This document shows positions 33,370 through 41,816 of a DNA stretch of 57,706 nt, in pieces. The stretch comes from Planctomycetota bacterium (GTDB lineage: Bacteria; Planctomycetota; Phycisphaerae; Phycisphaerales; Phycisphaeraceae), in assembly GCA_024279275.1 (NCBI GenBank), contig JAJRRS010000007.1:1-57706 (forward strand). Reading direction: 5' to 3'. A program made the translations under genes and the position numbers. Position 1 is the stretch's first letter; each line of letters opens with the position of its first letter. The notes under the pieces are model-generated. The model saw only the letters and a list, made by a program, of their open reading frames with translations, ran no database searches and was not told the origin of the DNA.

Positions 33370-34195
33370 TGGGCACGAGGTGATTCGTGTCGGTCGATAT
33401 GTGTCGGCGCATCCCCCTGACGTGCGCTGGTCGATCCCGCACGGGCAGCTCGACGGACCTTCGCTTGAAGGACTCGACGCGGTCATCCATCTGGCGGGTG
33501 AGCCGATCGTCGGGAAGTGGACATACGATAAGAAGCGAGCGATCCGTGACAGCCGGGTAGATGGGACGCGCCTGCTTGCAGCCACACTGGCGAATCTACA
33601 ACACAAACCGGCGGTGCTAATCAGCGCCTCGGCGGTGGGTTATTACGGCGATCGGGGCGATGAATTGCTGGATGAAACTTCCGGTGGAGGTGAAGGTTTT
33701 TTAGCTGAGGTGTGTCGAGATTGGGAGGCGGCGGCGCAGCCTGCGGTGGAGGCGGGGATCCGTGTGGTGCATCCGCGGTTGGGGGTGGTGCTATCGGGTG
33801 AGGGTGGGGCGATCAAGCAGATGCTGCCGGCATTTAGGTTGGGACTCGGTGGGCCGTTGGGTAGTGGCAGGCAGTGGATGAGCTGGATAAGTGTTGATGA
33901 TGTGGTCGGTGTGGTGTTGCATCTGATTGCGGATACTGCGGTATCGGGGCCGGTGAATCTTGTATCGCCCAAGGCGGTGACCAACAAGCAGTTCACGCGG
34001 GCGCTGGCGGGAGTGCTACGCCGTCCTGCGGTATTTGCGGTGCCCAAGTTCGCGGCGCGGTTGGCGTTTGGTGCGTTGGCGGATGAGGCGTTGTTTGCGA
34101 GTCAGCGGGTTGAGCCGGGGGTGCTTGAGCGTTGTGGGTATACGTTTGTCCAGCCCGAGTTGGGCGGGGCGTTGCGGGTGGCGTTGGGACGGTAG
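33302..34195 (+). CDS. TIGR01777 / SDR39U1-type NAD(P)-dependent epimerase
   Basis: 297 aa, cytoplasmic. Extended short-chain dehydrogenase: nucleotide-binding ALTGAGGMIGKAL at residues 4-16, HLAGEPIVGKWT, SASAVGYYGDRGDE with the YxxxK-like active region altered as usual in this family, LRLGVVLSGEGGAI-type motif and MSWISVDDVVG. The C-terminal DUF1731 region (PELGGALRVALGR) completes it. Substrate unknown; the family is near cell division or sugar genes in other bacteria. Its start lies inside the 3' end of the glycosyltransferase gene, suggesting translational coupling. Confidence 0.92.
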   Translation: MRIALTGAGGMIGKALRARLADDGHEVIRVGRYVSAHPPDVRWSIPHGQLDGPSLEGLDAVIHLAGEPIVGKWTYDKKRAIRDSRVDGTRLLAATLANLQHKPAVLISASAVGYYGDRGDELLDETSGGGEGFLAEVCRDWEAAAQPAVEAGIRVVHPRLGVVLSGEGGAIKQMLPAFRLGLGGPLGSGRQWMSWISVDDVVGVVLHLIADTAVSGPVNLVSPKAVTNKQFTRALAGVLRRPAVFAVPKFAARLAFGALADEALFASQRVEPGVLERCGYTFVQPELGGALRVALGR

Positions 34196-34210
34196 GGGTT
34201 GGGGCAACGC

Positions 34211-34235
34211 GCGGATCTGCGATCCGCCGCTAAAC
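34211..34235 (+). repeat. GGCTAAAC-family hairpin, copy 4
   Basis: GCGGATC-TGC-GATCCGC stem-loop followed by CGCTAAAC. The stem sequence differs completely from copies 2 and 3, but the layout is the same. Confidence 0.65.
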
Positions 34236-34275
34236 GACAAGCCTGTACATTGCGGCGGCCTTGTCCGTGATGCTA

Positions 34276-35517
34276 TTAATCGGGGAAATGGAAGTGATCT
34301 GTTTTGCGGGTTCCGCGCATCGACCACAGGGCGCCGGCGGTGCAGAAGATCAGGAAAGGCGCGACGGTTACGAGCATGGCGGTGCCGGGGGTGCCGGCTG
34401 CGCCTGATGACAGGTAGATAGCGCCGAGTCCGATTGCTGGGCCGACCACAAACCCTGAGCCGATGAGGCTTTCGTGTACGCCCCCGGCTTCGACGGCGGC
34501 GTTCTTCATGACCATCGCATAATACAGGGCGGCGTAGTAGGTCATTCCACTGGCGATGCCGAACACGACTTCACCGAAGAGGACTAGGGGGAGGTGGTCG
34601 CTAATCAGCATCATCAGGAATCCGACGGGCATGAGCACAGCGGTCCAGAGCAGCAGCGAGATTCGGCCGTGCCACCCGACGTAGCGTTGGAGGACGACGA
34701 AGGTGGCGAAGCGTGCCAGGTCGATCAGGGAGACCATCGCGGTTGCGGGGCCGGGGGAGAAGCCCAGGCGGTCCTTGAAGATGAAGGGGAGCATTGGTGC
34801 GAGCAGGAATAGGAGCGTGAAGCTTGCAAACATCAGCCATCGGCTGGATAGCAGCAGCGCCTGGATGCGGATTTTTTGGCCGACGGTGGGTTGCTTGGGA
34901 TGGTCGAGTGGGAGGTGGATGGGTCGTGCGGGGAGGCGCATGATCAGGACGAGGACGCCCAGGTTCAAGATCGCGGGGAGCAGGAAGAGGCTGGGGGACC
35001 AGGCCTCGATCAGAAATCCGCCCAGGGCGACGGCGGGGACGACGGAGGACGACCATGCGATATTGAAGTGCCCGACCGAGGCGGCGGCCCGGCGCGGAGT
35101 CTGCCCGGCACTGACGTAGCTCTCGACGACGGGCCATTTGGAGCCGGACGCTGCGCCTAAGAGCGTGTTGAAGATAAATAGGGTCTGCACGCCTGGGTCC
35201 ATCGCCATCGCCAGGTGTAGAGCGATGTGCGTAACGATCAGCAGGACCAGCCATCGGCGTTCGCCGAACTTTTTTGCTGCGCGATGGCTGAAAAGTGCGC
35301 CAGCCACATAGGCTGCGCCAAACAACAACGCGAGCCAGAGGGTTTGGGATTGTGAGAAGTTCAGTTCATGTTCGGCGTAGAACATGACGCCCCGCTCGAC
35401 GATGGCGGAGACGAACGACTCGATGAAGGTGATGACGATGATCAGGCGTAGCAAGGTCGCTCCGTGGTGGATCGGGTGGGGGTGGTCAGGTCGAGGGTTG
35501 GTGATACATGACCCCAC
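34276..35517 (-). CDS. Major facilitator superfamily transporter
   Basis: 413 aa from GTG 35517; about 12 TM helices. Helices 2-3 loop SHRAAKKFGERRW corresponds to MFS motif A. Length and hydrophobic pattern are typical; no substrate can be named. The frame extends to 35571, but the extra residues PSAPGSAGGSS are the translation of a palindromic repeat (35522-35551), so they are unlikely to be part of the protein unless the repeat has been adopted. smpB lies upstream on the same strand. Confidence 0.86.
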   Translation of the reverse strand: MGSCITNPRPDHPHPIHHGATLLRLIIVITFIESFVSAIVERGVMFYAEHELNFSQSQTLWLALLFGAAYVAGALFSHRAAKKFGERRWLVLLIVTHIALHLAMAMDPGVQTLFIFNTLLGAASGSKWPVVESYVSAGQTPRRAAASVGHFNIAWSSSVVPAVALGGFLIEAWSPSLFLLPAILNLGVLVLIMRLPARPIHLPLDHPKQPTVGQKIRIQALLLSSRWLMFASFTLLFLLAPMLPFIFKDRLGFSPGPATAMVSLIDLARFATFVVLQRYVGWHGRISLLLWTAVLMPVGFLMMLISDHLPLVLFGEVVFGIASGMTYYAALYYAMVMKNAAVEAGGVHESLIGSGFVVGPAIGLGAIYLSSGAAGTPGTAMLVTVAPFLIFCTAGALWSMRGTRKTDHFHFPD

Positions 35518-35521
35518 GGAT

Positions 35522-35551
35522 GATCCCCCGGCGGAGCCGGGGGCTGAGGGG
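35522..35551. repeat. CCCCCGGC hairpin (REP-like), solo copy 1
   Basis: GATCCCCCGGCGGAGCCGGG then GGCTGAGGGG. Same family as 36128, 48571 and 57677. Lies between smpB and the MFS gene. Confidence 0.75.
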
Positions 35552-35580
35552 CGGAAGCAGTGGTACGCCACCCGGTTGGG

Positions 35581-36069
35581 TTACATACGTTTTGACATGC
35601 TGCGTCGGATCTCGCGGTCGGCGTCGCGTTTTTTCATGTCCTGTCGTTTGTCGAATGCTTTCTTGCCGGTGCCCACGCCGATCTCGAGTTTTATTTTTCC
35701 GCGGACGAAGAACATCGCCAGGGGGACGAGTGTGACGCCCTTGCCGACGATCTTGTCGTGGATGGTTCGTATCTCGCGTTTGCGTGCCAGGAGTTTGCGT
35801 TGTCGTTTGGGTTCGTGCTGGTGGTGTGGTCCGGCGTGTGTGTAGGGGGATATCTCGACGTTGTGCAGCCAGAGTTCGAGTGTAGCTGTTTCGACCATGG
35901 CGAAGCCCTCGGCGAGTGAGACCTGGCCGTTACGGATGGACTTGACTTCACTGCCTTTGAGGACGATGCCGACCTCGAACTTATCACCGATGTGATAATC
36001 GTGGTACGCCCGGCGGTTGGCGATCCGAGGGCTGAGGTTCTTGGGCTTGGTGGGTTTCTTCTTGGCCAT
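35581..36069 (-). CDS. smpB: SsrA-binding protein
   Basis: 162 aa. Binds tmRNA and delivers it to stalled ribosomes for trans-translation. Motifs: NRRAYHDYHIGDKFEVGIVL, GSEVKSIR, EGFAMVE, LHNVEISPYTHAG, RKLLARKREI and the basic C-terminal tail DRQEIRRSMSK-like (here DADREIRRSMSKRM). ATG 36069 chosen because MAKKK is the normal N-terminus; the frame extends to 36141 without sense. The ssrA gene itself is not in the window. Confidence 0.96.
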   Translation of the reverse strand: MAKKKPTKPKNLSPRIANRRAYHDYHIGDKFEVGIVLKGSEVKSIRNGQVSLAEGFAMVETATLELWLHNVEISPYTHAGPHHQHEPKRQRKLLARKREIRTIHDKIVGKGVTLVPLAMFFVRGKIKLEIGVGTGKKAFDKRQDMKKRDADREIRRSMSKRM

Positions 36070-36127
36070 GCTGGGGAGGATTGTAGCGGGGTTGGGGGTT
36101 GAAGATTGGTATGTTGGTGAATCCGAA

Positions 36128-36160
36128 GAATCCCCCGGCAAAGCCGGGGGCTGAGGGGGG
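36128..36160. repeat. CCCCCGGC hairpin (REP-like), solo copy 2
   Basis: GAATCCCCCGGCAAAGCCGG then GGGCTGAGGGG. Identical in its 30-base core to 48571-48600 and 57677-57706. Between mnmE and smpB. Confidence 0.8.
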
Positions 36161-36192
36161 AAGCCACAGTTAAATCAGAATCATGGTTGTGT

Positions 36193-37578
36193 CTATTTGC
36201 CGACGCAGAAGGTGGCGAAGACTTTGCCGATGACGTCGTCGGGGGTGAGTTGGCCGCCCAGGCCCGCGAGATCGTTCAGGGCCTGGCGGAGGTGGTCGGC
36301 GATGAGTTCGACATCATCGAGGGATCGGTGGGTAAGTTGGGTGGCCAAGTGTTCGCGGGCGTGGGTGAGTTGTGTCAGGGCGGAGCGGAGCGCGTGTTCG
36401 TGGCGGGGCTGCAGCGCGAGCATGTCGGCACTGATGCTGACGGGGAGGTCGCCGAGTTGGTTGGCGATGGCGTTTTTAAGTGCGTCGATATTGTGGCCGG
36501 TCAGGGCGCTGACAGGGAGGGGTGGGTGGCTGGTGGTGGGTGGTGGGTGGAGATCGGCTTTGGTGTGGATGGTGAGGGTCGGGGTGCTGGTGGAGTGGTA
36601 TGGTGGAATGTCTTGATCTTGCGTGAGATCGATGATGTGCAGGATCAGGTCGGCGCGGTCGAGTGCGTTTTGGGCGGCGGCTTGGGTTTGTTTATCAAGC
36701 GGTGAGGTGAGGTTTGTTGTTGGATCGTTTAGGCCGGCGATATCGACGAGCATGAGTTCGCTTGGGGTGCCGTTGTTTGCGGTGAGTGTCATGGGTTCGC
36801 AGAGGATGTCGCGGGTTGTGCCGGGGAGGGGATCGATGACGGCGCGTTGTTGGCCGAGTAGGGCGTTAAAGAGTGTGCTCTTGCCTGCGCTGGGTGCGCC
36901 CATTAAGACGACCCAGGGCAGAGCCTGGACTTCGCCCCAGGATCGGCTGTTAGCGAGGAGGTTGGTGAGTTGTGCTTCGATGCGGCTGAGGTGGGTATCC
37001 AGATCGCCGGGGGTGATGGGGACGACATCTTCCTGGTCGGTGAAGTCGATGCCTGCTTCGACGAGTGCTAAGCGTGTGCCCAGGTCGTCTACGAGATCGC
37101 GGGCGAGGGTGCCCAGTTCGCCGTCGCAGAGGTGTTTGGCTGCTTTGAGTTGGCCTTGGCTGGTGGCGTTGATGGTGGCGGCGACGCCCTCGGCCTGGGT
37201 GAGGTCGAGTTTGCCGGCAAGGTAGGCGCGGAAGGTGAACTCGCCGGGTTCAGCGAGACGTGCGCCGGCGTCTATGGCGAGGTGGAGCAGGCGGTCCAGC
37301 AAGGCGGCGTTGCCGGGGACTTGCAGCTCGGCGGAGTCCTGGCCGGTGTAGCTGTGGGGTGCGTCGAACAGCGTCAGCAGCGCGGGGAGGGTGGGCGTGA
37401 TTAACCGTACTGTTGTGAGTTGACGTGGGAGTAGATCGGCGATGGGCTTATCGATCAGGCCTGCGAGGATGCGTCGTGTGTCCTGCCCGCTGAAGCGGAT
37501 CAGGCCGCGCAACGATCGGCCCGGTGGCGAGCTGACCGCGACGAGGGTGTCAACGCTCTGGCCTGGCCCCGGGGTCAT
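36193..37578 (-). CDS. mnmE: tRNA modification GTPase MnmE
   Basis: 461 aa. With MnmG it installs carboxymethylaminomethyl groups at wobble U34. N-terminal formyl-THF-binding domain (EPGEFTFRAYLAGKLDLTQAEGV region at about 112-132), inserted Ras-like G domain with P-loop MGAPSAGKSTL at about 226, G2 PGTTRD, G3 DIAGL (usual DTAGI), G4 TKAD (usual NKxD), and the catalytic C-terminus CVGK. ATG overlaps the yidC stop by four bases (ATGA), the familiar yidC-mnmE arrangement. Confidence 0.97.
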   Translation of the reverse strand: MTPGPGQSVDTLVAVSSPPGRSLRGLIRFSGQDTRRILAGLIDKPIADLLPRQLTTVRLITPTLPALLTLFDAPHSYTGQDSAELQVPGNAALLDRLLHLAIDAGARLAEPGEFTFRAYLAGKLDLTQAEGVAATINATSQGQLKAAKHLCDGELGTLARDLVDDLGTRLALVEAGIDFTDQEDVVPITPGDLDTHLSRIEAQLTNLLANSRSWGEVQALPWVVLMGAPSAGKSTLFNALLGQQRAVIDPLPGTTRDILCEPMTLTANNGTPSELMLVDIAGLNDPTTNLTSPLDKQTQAAAQNALDRADLILHIIDLTQDQDIPPYHSTSTPTLTIHTKADLHPPPTTSHPPLPVSALTGHNIDALKNAIANQLGDLPVSISADMLALQPRHEHALRSALTQLTHAREHLATQLTHRSLDDVELIADHLRQALNDLAGLGGQLTPDDVIGKVFATFCVGK

Positions 37579-39815
37579 CGTCGCTTACGGGATTTACCGC
37601 CTTTTTTCTGCTGGGCTGCCAGTTGTTGCTGCTTGGCTTCGACGGCTTTGGAGATGCGGTCGCGGAAGCCGCCGGGCTTGACGGGCTTGGGCTTGAACAG
37701 TTCGCCAGACTCTTCCTGTTGCTTGATATGTCGGCGGACGATGGTGCTGTCGATGATCCCCGCGGCGGTGGAGGCGAGGATGTAGAGCGTCAGGCCGGAC
37801 GGTGCAAAGAAGAGGAAGACGGGGAACAGGAAGATCATGAACTTCATCATCTTCTGCTGCTGTGCGGCCTGTTCGTTAGCCGGCGGGGGCATGGTCAGTT
37901 TTTGTTGGAAGTAGAAGACGACGCCCATGAGCAGGGGGAGGAGGTTGATGGACTGGAATTGAACGGTGGTGATCAGGACGTTGATCGAGTGGGGTTCACT
38001 GAAGATGGGGATGAAGCCGTCCTGGCTGGAGAGGTCGGCGAGGAAGCCCCATTGGCCGTTGGATATCCACTGGAAGAAGCCCCAGAAGGCGGGTTCGTGG
38101 CGCAGCTCGATGGCGAAGTAGAGCATCGCGTAGAGTGCGATCCAGATGGGAGTCTGCAAAAGCATGGGGAGGCAGCCCAGGACATTCGCGGGGCTGAAGC
38201 CTTTTTCCTTGTAGAGCTTCATGGTTTCGGCGGTGATTTTCTGCTGGTCGTCCTTGTACTTTTTCTTGATCTTCTCAAGCTCGGGCTGCATGGCCTGGGT
38301 CATCTTGCCCATCTTCATCATGTTGATCTGGGCGCGCTTGGTGATCGGGTGGAGGATCAGGCGGACCACCAGGACCAGGAGGATGATGGAGAGTCCCCAG
38401 TCGTGGACGCCGATGCCGATGCCGCCGAGGACGAGTATCTGGCCCTCGAAGAGTTTGAGCAGCCAGAGCAGGCCGTGTGCGAGCCATTGGAAGGTGCAGA
38501 ACGAGCACATGCCCCCGAGGCTGTAGACGATGGTCTGGTCGAGGTGGAGTGTCGAGTAGGGGACGGAGGCGAAGAGTTCGGGCTTGCGTGGGCCAGCGAA
38601 GATGCCCAGGTCCAGATTGATCTGGGCATTGGGTGCGATTGTCAGCGTGTCGGTGGCGACCTTGAGGACCATGATCTTTTCGTGGTCTTTTGGGTCGCCG
38701 AGGATGGCCGGCCGGGATTCGATGGCCTGGTAGATGTTCGGGAAGATTGCCTGTAGCGGTGGGATGTCAGCGGTGACGGAGACCGTTGGGTCGATGTCCG
38801 CGTGTGTGATGACGGCGAAGTAACGGTTCAGGGATGCGATCCAGGCCATCTCTGCCTGTGGGTTGAGTCCGCGCACGGGCCAGACGCCGGGGATGGTGGC
38901 GTTGACCAGTTTGGATCGCAAAATATCGGCGTCTTTGGTGGTGATTCTCTCGCGTTGCGTGTCCCACCACAGGGCGAAGTAGCCGGCGACAAACTGACGG
39001 CGATCGCCGAGGTAGCCCGAGTCGTTGACGAGGTCGCCTTGGAGGTTCTGTTCCCAGCGGACGGTCATGGGCTGGTCGGTGAGGTTGACCAGTTGTTGAT
39101 CCAGTGAGATGTCGTAGCTGTCGGCCCGGACGGTGTAGGTGCGGATGATCTTGAGGACGGGCTGGTCGTCGCTGTCGGCGATGGTCGCGGTGTAGGTGAC
39201 GGAGGATCGATGGCGGTTGTTTGTGACGTCGCCGGGTGCCCAGACATCGTTGTTTTCGATGACGATGCGTGTGCCGTTGACGGTGACGGCTTTGGCGGCG
39301 TAGGCGAACCAGAAGGTTTGGAACTTGGTGAGATTTTTTGGGTCGTTGGGGTCGGGGAGTGCGAGTTTGTCGTGGACGATGTAGTGGTCGGGTTTGCCGA
39401 CGGTCATGAGATAGTCAGTGAGCGTGATCTTGCTGACGGCGGCACCGTAACGGCTGATCTCTACGCGGAGCTTGAAAGGTGATCTGGGGTCGTCATGCCC
39501 CAGGACGGTTTCGCGGCCGGTGGTGACGCTGACGGCGTGGAGGCCGGGTTGGGCCGGACCGAGGGCCGGTTGGGGGGCGACGATGGCGGTCTGGGCCGGG
39601 GCATTGGTGACGGTGGCGGGTTCAGACACGGGCGCATCGACAGGGGTAGAGACAGGCGATGAATCGCCCTCCGCCGGGGGGGTGTCTGCGGGAGCCTCGT
39701 CGGTGACGACGGCGGTTGTGTCTTGTGGGGCGTTGGTGTCCTGAGCGTTTTTTATCACGCCAAGGATGACGGCCAGGCCGAGTAGGATCGCGAAGATCGT
39801 GACCGCGAATTTCAT
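37575..39815 (-). CDS. yidC: Membrane protein insertase YidC
   Basis: 746 aa, inner membrane. Inserts and folds membrane proteins alone or with Sec. N-terminal TM helix (residues 4-20), a Pro/Ala-rich linker (about 28-80), a large periplasmic beta domain (about 90-400), then the conserved five-helix core with GLSIILLVLVVRLILHPITKR and LGCLPMLLQTPIWIALYAML (positive groove Arg in VVRLI) and a basic tail. Long compared with E. coli (548 aa), mainly from the linker and periplasmic domain. The linker contains PPAEGDSSPVSTPV, encoded by the hairpin repeat at 39642-39682. Confidence 0.97.
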   Translation of the reverse strand: MKFAVTIFAILLGLAVILGVIKNAQDTNAPQDTTAVVTDEAPADTPPAEGDSSPVSTPVDAPVSEPATVTNAPAQTAIVAPQPALGPAQPGLHAVSVTTGRETVLGHDDPRSPFKLRVEISRYGAAVSKITLTDYLMTVGKPDHYIVHDKLALPDPNDPKNLTKFQTFWFAYAAKAVTVNGTRIVIENNDVWAPGDVTNNRHRSSVTYTATIADSDDQPVLKIIRTYTVRADSYDISLDQQLVNLTDQPMTVRWEQNLQGDLVNDSGYLGDRRQFVAGYFALWWDTQRERITTKDADILRSKLVNATIPGVWPVRGLNPQAEMAWIASLNRYFAVITHADIDPTVSVTADIPPLQAIFPNIYQAIESRPAILGDPKDHEKIMVLKVATDTLTIAPNAQINLDLGIFAGPRKPELFASVPYSTLHLDQTIVYSLGGMCSFCTFQWLAHGLLWLLKLFEGQILVLGGIGIGVHDWGLSIILLVLVVRLILHPITKRAQINMMKMGKMTQAMQPELEKIKKKYKDDQQKITAETMKLYKEKGFSPANVLGCLPMLLQTPIWIALYAMLYFAIELRHEPAFWGFFQWISNGQWGFLADLSSQDGFIPIFSEPHSINVLITTVQFQSINLLPLLMGVVFYFQQKLTMPPPANEQAAQQQKMMKFMIFLFPVFLFFAPSGLTLYILASTAAGIIDSTIVRRHIKQQEESGELFKPKPVKPGGFRDRISKAVEAKQQQLAAQQKKGGKSRKRR
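39642..39682. repeat. Translated GATGAATC hairpin repeat, copy A
   Basis: GAGACAGGCGATGAATCGCC then CTCCGCCGGGGGGG in the linker of yidC; encodes PPAEGDSSPVSTP in the same frame as the copies in the FHA gene. Confidence 0.75.
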
Positions 39816-40138
39816 GCAACAAACCTCGGGAAGAAGGCCAGGGGGATCGTGTGGGAGTCGGGGTGAGCCGACCCGGAAAAGTGTGGCAGTATAAGTCCGT
39901 CATGCGGTGGTGGCGAATGACGGCGCGGGTGTGGGGAAAGGGACATTTATGATTTGGGATTTATGATTGATGAGGTGAGGAGGGGATCGGGGCGCTAAAC
40001 CGCAAGCGTGGTGGGGTTGGGGGTGGCCGGTATAGGGTTTTGGGTACAGGTCTGTGGTGGTCTGTTCGTTAAATTGAAGACCCGGATAAAATCCGAGGCT
40101 TTGTGCTTGAGGGGGGTGTTGTGCGCCTCGGCGGTGTG
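39816..40138. other. 323-base intergenic region between fabF and yidC
   Basis: Holds the phrase ATTTATGATTGATGAGG-like (39948-39976) and the repeat GGCGCTAAACCGCAAGCG (39991-40008), both seen at the left edge of the window. No gene. Any yidC promoter must lie in its left part on the minus strand, but none is obvious. Confidence 0.55.
39991..40012 (+). repeat. GGCGCTAAACCGCAAGCG repeat, copy 2
   Basis: 18-base exact match to 253-270, in a similar context of GATTTATGAT-type sequence upstream. Confidence 0.6.
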
Positions 40139-41377
40139 TTAGATCTTACCGATCACGAGGCTGACGTTGTGGCCGCCGAAGCCGAAGGAGTTGCTCATGG
40201 CGACTTTGACCTCGGCGTTGCGTGCGGTGTGGGGGACGTAGTCCAGGTCACACTGCGGGTCGGGGTTATCCAGGTTGATGGTGGGGAGGATGATGCCTGT
40301 CTGGAGAGTCTTGGCGGTGATGATGGCTTCGATGCCGCCGGACGCGCCCAGGAGGTGGCCTGTCATGCTCTTGGTGGAGCTGACGGCGAGCTTCTTGGCG
40401 TGGTCCTGGAAGAGGCGTTTGACGGCGTTGGTTTCGGCGATGTCGCCCAGGCCTGTGCTTGTGCCGTGGGCGTTGATGTAATCGATGTCTTCGAGGTTTC
40501 GCCCGGCGTCTTTGATGGCTATTTGCATGGCCATGGCTGCGCCGCGGCCCTGCTCATCGGGGGCGGTGATGTGCGAGCCGTCGGCGGTCTGGCCGAAGCC
40601 CAGGACTTCTGCGTAGATATTGGCGCCGCGGGCCTTGGCGTGTTCGTATTCTTCGAGGATGACGATCCCGGCACCTTCAGACAGGACGAAGCCGTCTCGG
40701 TCTGTGTCGAAGGGGCGGGAAGCCTTGGTGGGGTCGTCGTTGCGTCTGGACAAGGCTTTGAGTGCGATGAAGGCGGCGACCCCAAGGGGTGTGACGGCTG
40801 CTTCGGAGCCGCCTGTGACCATGATGTCTGAGGTGCCGTGGCGGATGCTGTGTGCGGCTTCACCGATGGCGTGTGCTGCTGAGGCGCAGGCGGTGGTGAT
40901 CGCGCAGTTGGGGCCTTTAAGCCCGAAGCGGATCGAGACGTTGCCTGCGGCGGCGTTGCACATGAGTTTTGGGATGGTGAATGGGCTGACTCGATCGGGG
41001 CCTTTGAGGACGAGCTTGCCCGAGCCTGTCTCGAACTCTTCGATCCCGCCGATGCCCGTGCCGATGATCGAGCCGCAGCGCCAGGGGTCTTCTTTCTCGA
41101 AGTCAAGGCCCGAGTCATCGACCGCGTGGATCGCTGCACTGAGCGCGTAGGCGGTGAAACGATCGACCCGTTTGAGTTCGCGCTTCTCGATATGGTCGGG
41201 CTGCCAGTCGGTGGGGACCTGCCCGCCGATCTTGGTGGCGAACCTCTCGGTATCGAATCGGGTGATCTGGCCGATCCCGCTGGCGCCTTCGGTCAGGCTG
41301 CTCCAGACCTGGTCTACGGAATCCCCGAGGCTGGTTATCCAGCCCATCCCGGTGATTACAACTCGGCGGTCACTCAT
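40139..41377 (-). CDS. fabF: 3-oxoacyl-[ACP] synthase II
   Basis: 412 aa from ATG 41377 (MSDRRVVITGMG, the normal start; the frame is open to 41422). Condenses acyl-ACP with malonyl-ACP in chain elongation. Catalytic triad visible: Cys in TACASAAHAIG, His in NAHGTSTGLGD, His in MTGHLLGASGG; also the C-terminal SNSFGFGGHN. Last gene of the rpmF-to-fabF operon, 61 bases downstream of acpP. Confidence 0.97.
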   Translation of the reverse strand: MSDRRVVITGMGWITSLGDSVDQVWSSLTEGASGIGQITRFDTERFATKIGGQVPTDWQPDHIEKRELKRVDRFTAYALSAAIHAVDDSGLDFEKEDPWRCGSIIGTGIGGIEEFETGSGKLVLKGPDRVSPFTIPKLMCNAAAGNVSIRFGLKGPNCAITTACASAAHAIGEAAHSIRHGTSDIMVTGGSEAAVTPLGVAAFIALKALSRRNDDPTKASRPFDTDRDGFVLSEGAGIVILEEYEHAKARGANIYAEVLGFGQTADGSHITAPDEQGRGAAMAMQIAIKDAGRNLEDIDYINAHGTSTGLGDIAETNAVKRLFQDHAKKLAVSSTKSMTGHLLGASGGIEAIITAKTLQTGIILPTINLDNPDPQCDLDYVPHTARNAEVKVAMSNSFGFGGHNVSLVIGKI

Positions 41378-41437
41378 AGCGTCAATCTCGTCATGCGACA
41401 TAACCCGGCATTGGGGTTTCAAGCAAAGCGTGCGGCT

Positions 41438-41680
41438 TTACTTGCCGGCTTCTTTGATGAAGTCGATTGCCTGGCCGACGGTCTGGATCTTCTCGGCATC
41501 TTCGTCGGGGATCGAAGTCTCGAACTCGTCCTCAAACTCCATCACCAGCTCGACGGTGTCGAGGCTGTCGGCGTTGAGGTCGTTGACGAAGTTGGTGTCC
41601 CGATTGATCTCACCTTTATCGACGCCCATCTGCTCGGCGACGATCGAGATAACCTTTTCCTGAATTTCTTGTTCTTCCAT
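41438..41680 (-). CDS. acpP: Acyl carrier protein
   Basis: 80 aa, acidic. Phosphopantetheine attachment serine in [16 protein letters not shown]. Carries growing acyl chains. Ribosome-binding AAGGAGAT lies upstream. Located between fabG and fabF as in many bacteria; normal length. Confidence 0.98.
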   Translation of the reverse strand: MEEQEIQEKVISIVAEQMGVDKGEINRDTNFVNDLNADSLDTVELVMEFEDEFETSIPDEDAEKIQTVGQAIDFIKEAGK

Positions 41681-41816
41681 ATGACATCTCCTTATTACCT
41701 GCCCGTGGGCGGCAGTGGTGGTTTTTAGCCTGGTTTCGGATGGTGGACTATATCGTTACCCGGCGGCGGTGCCAAACCGGTATCGAGCAATTTTGTAAGC
41801 CTAGCTGGTGCATGGT

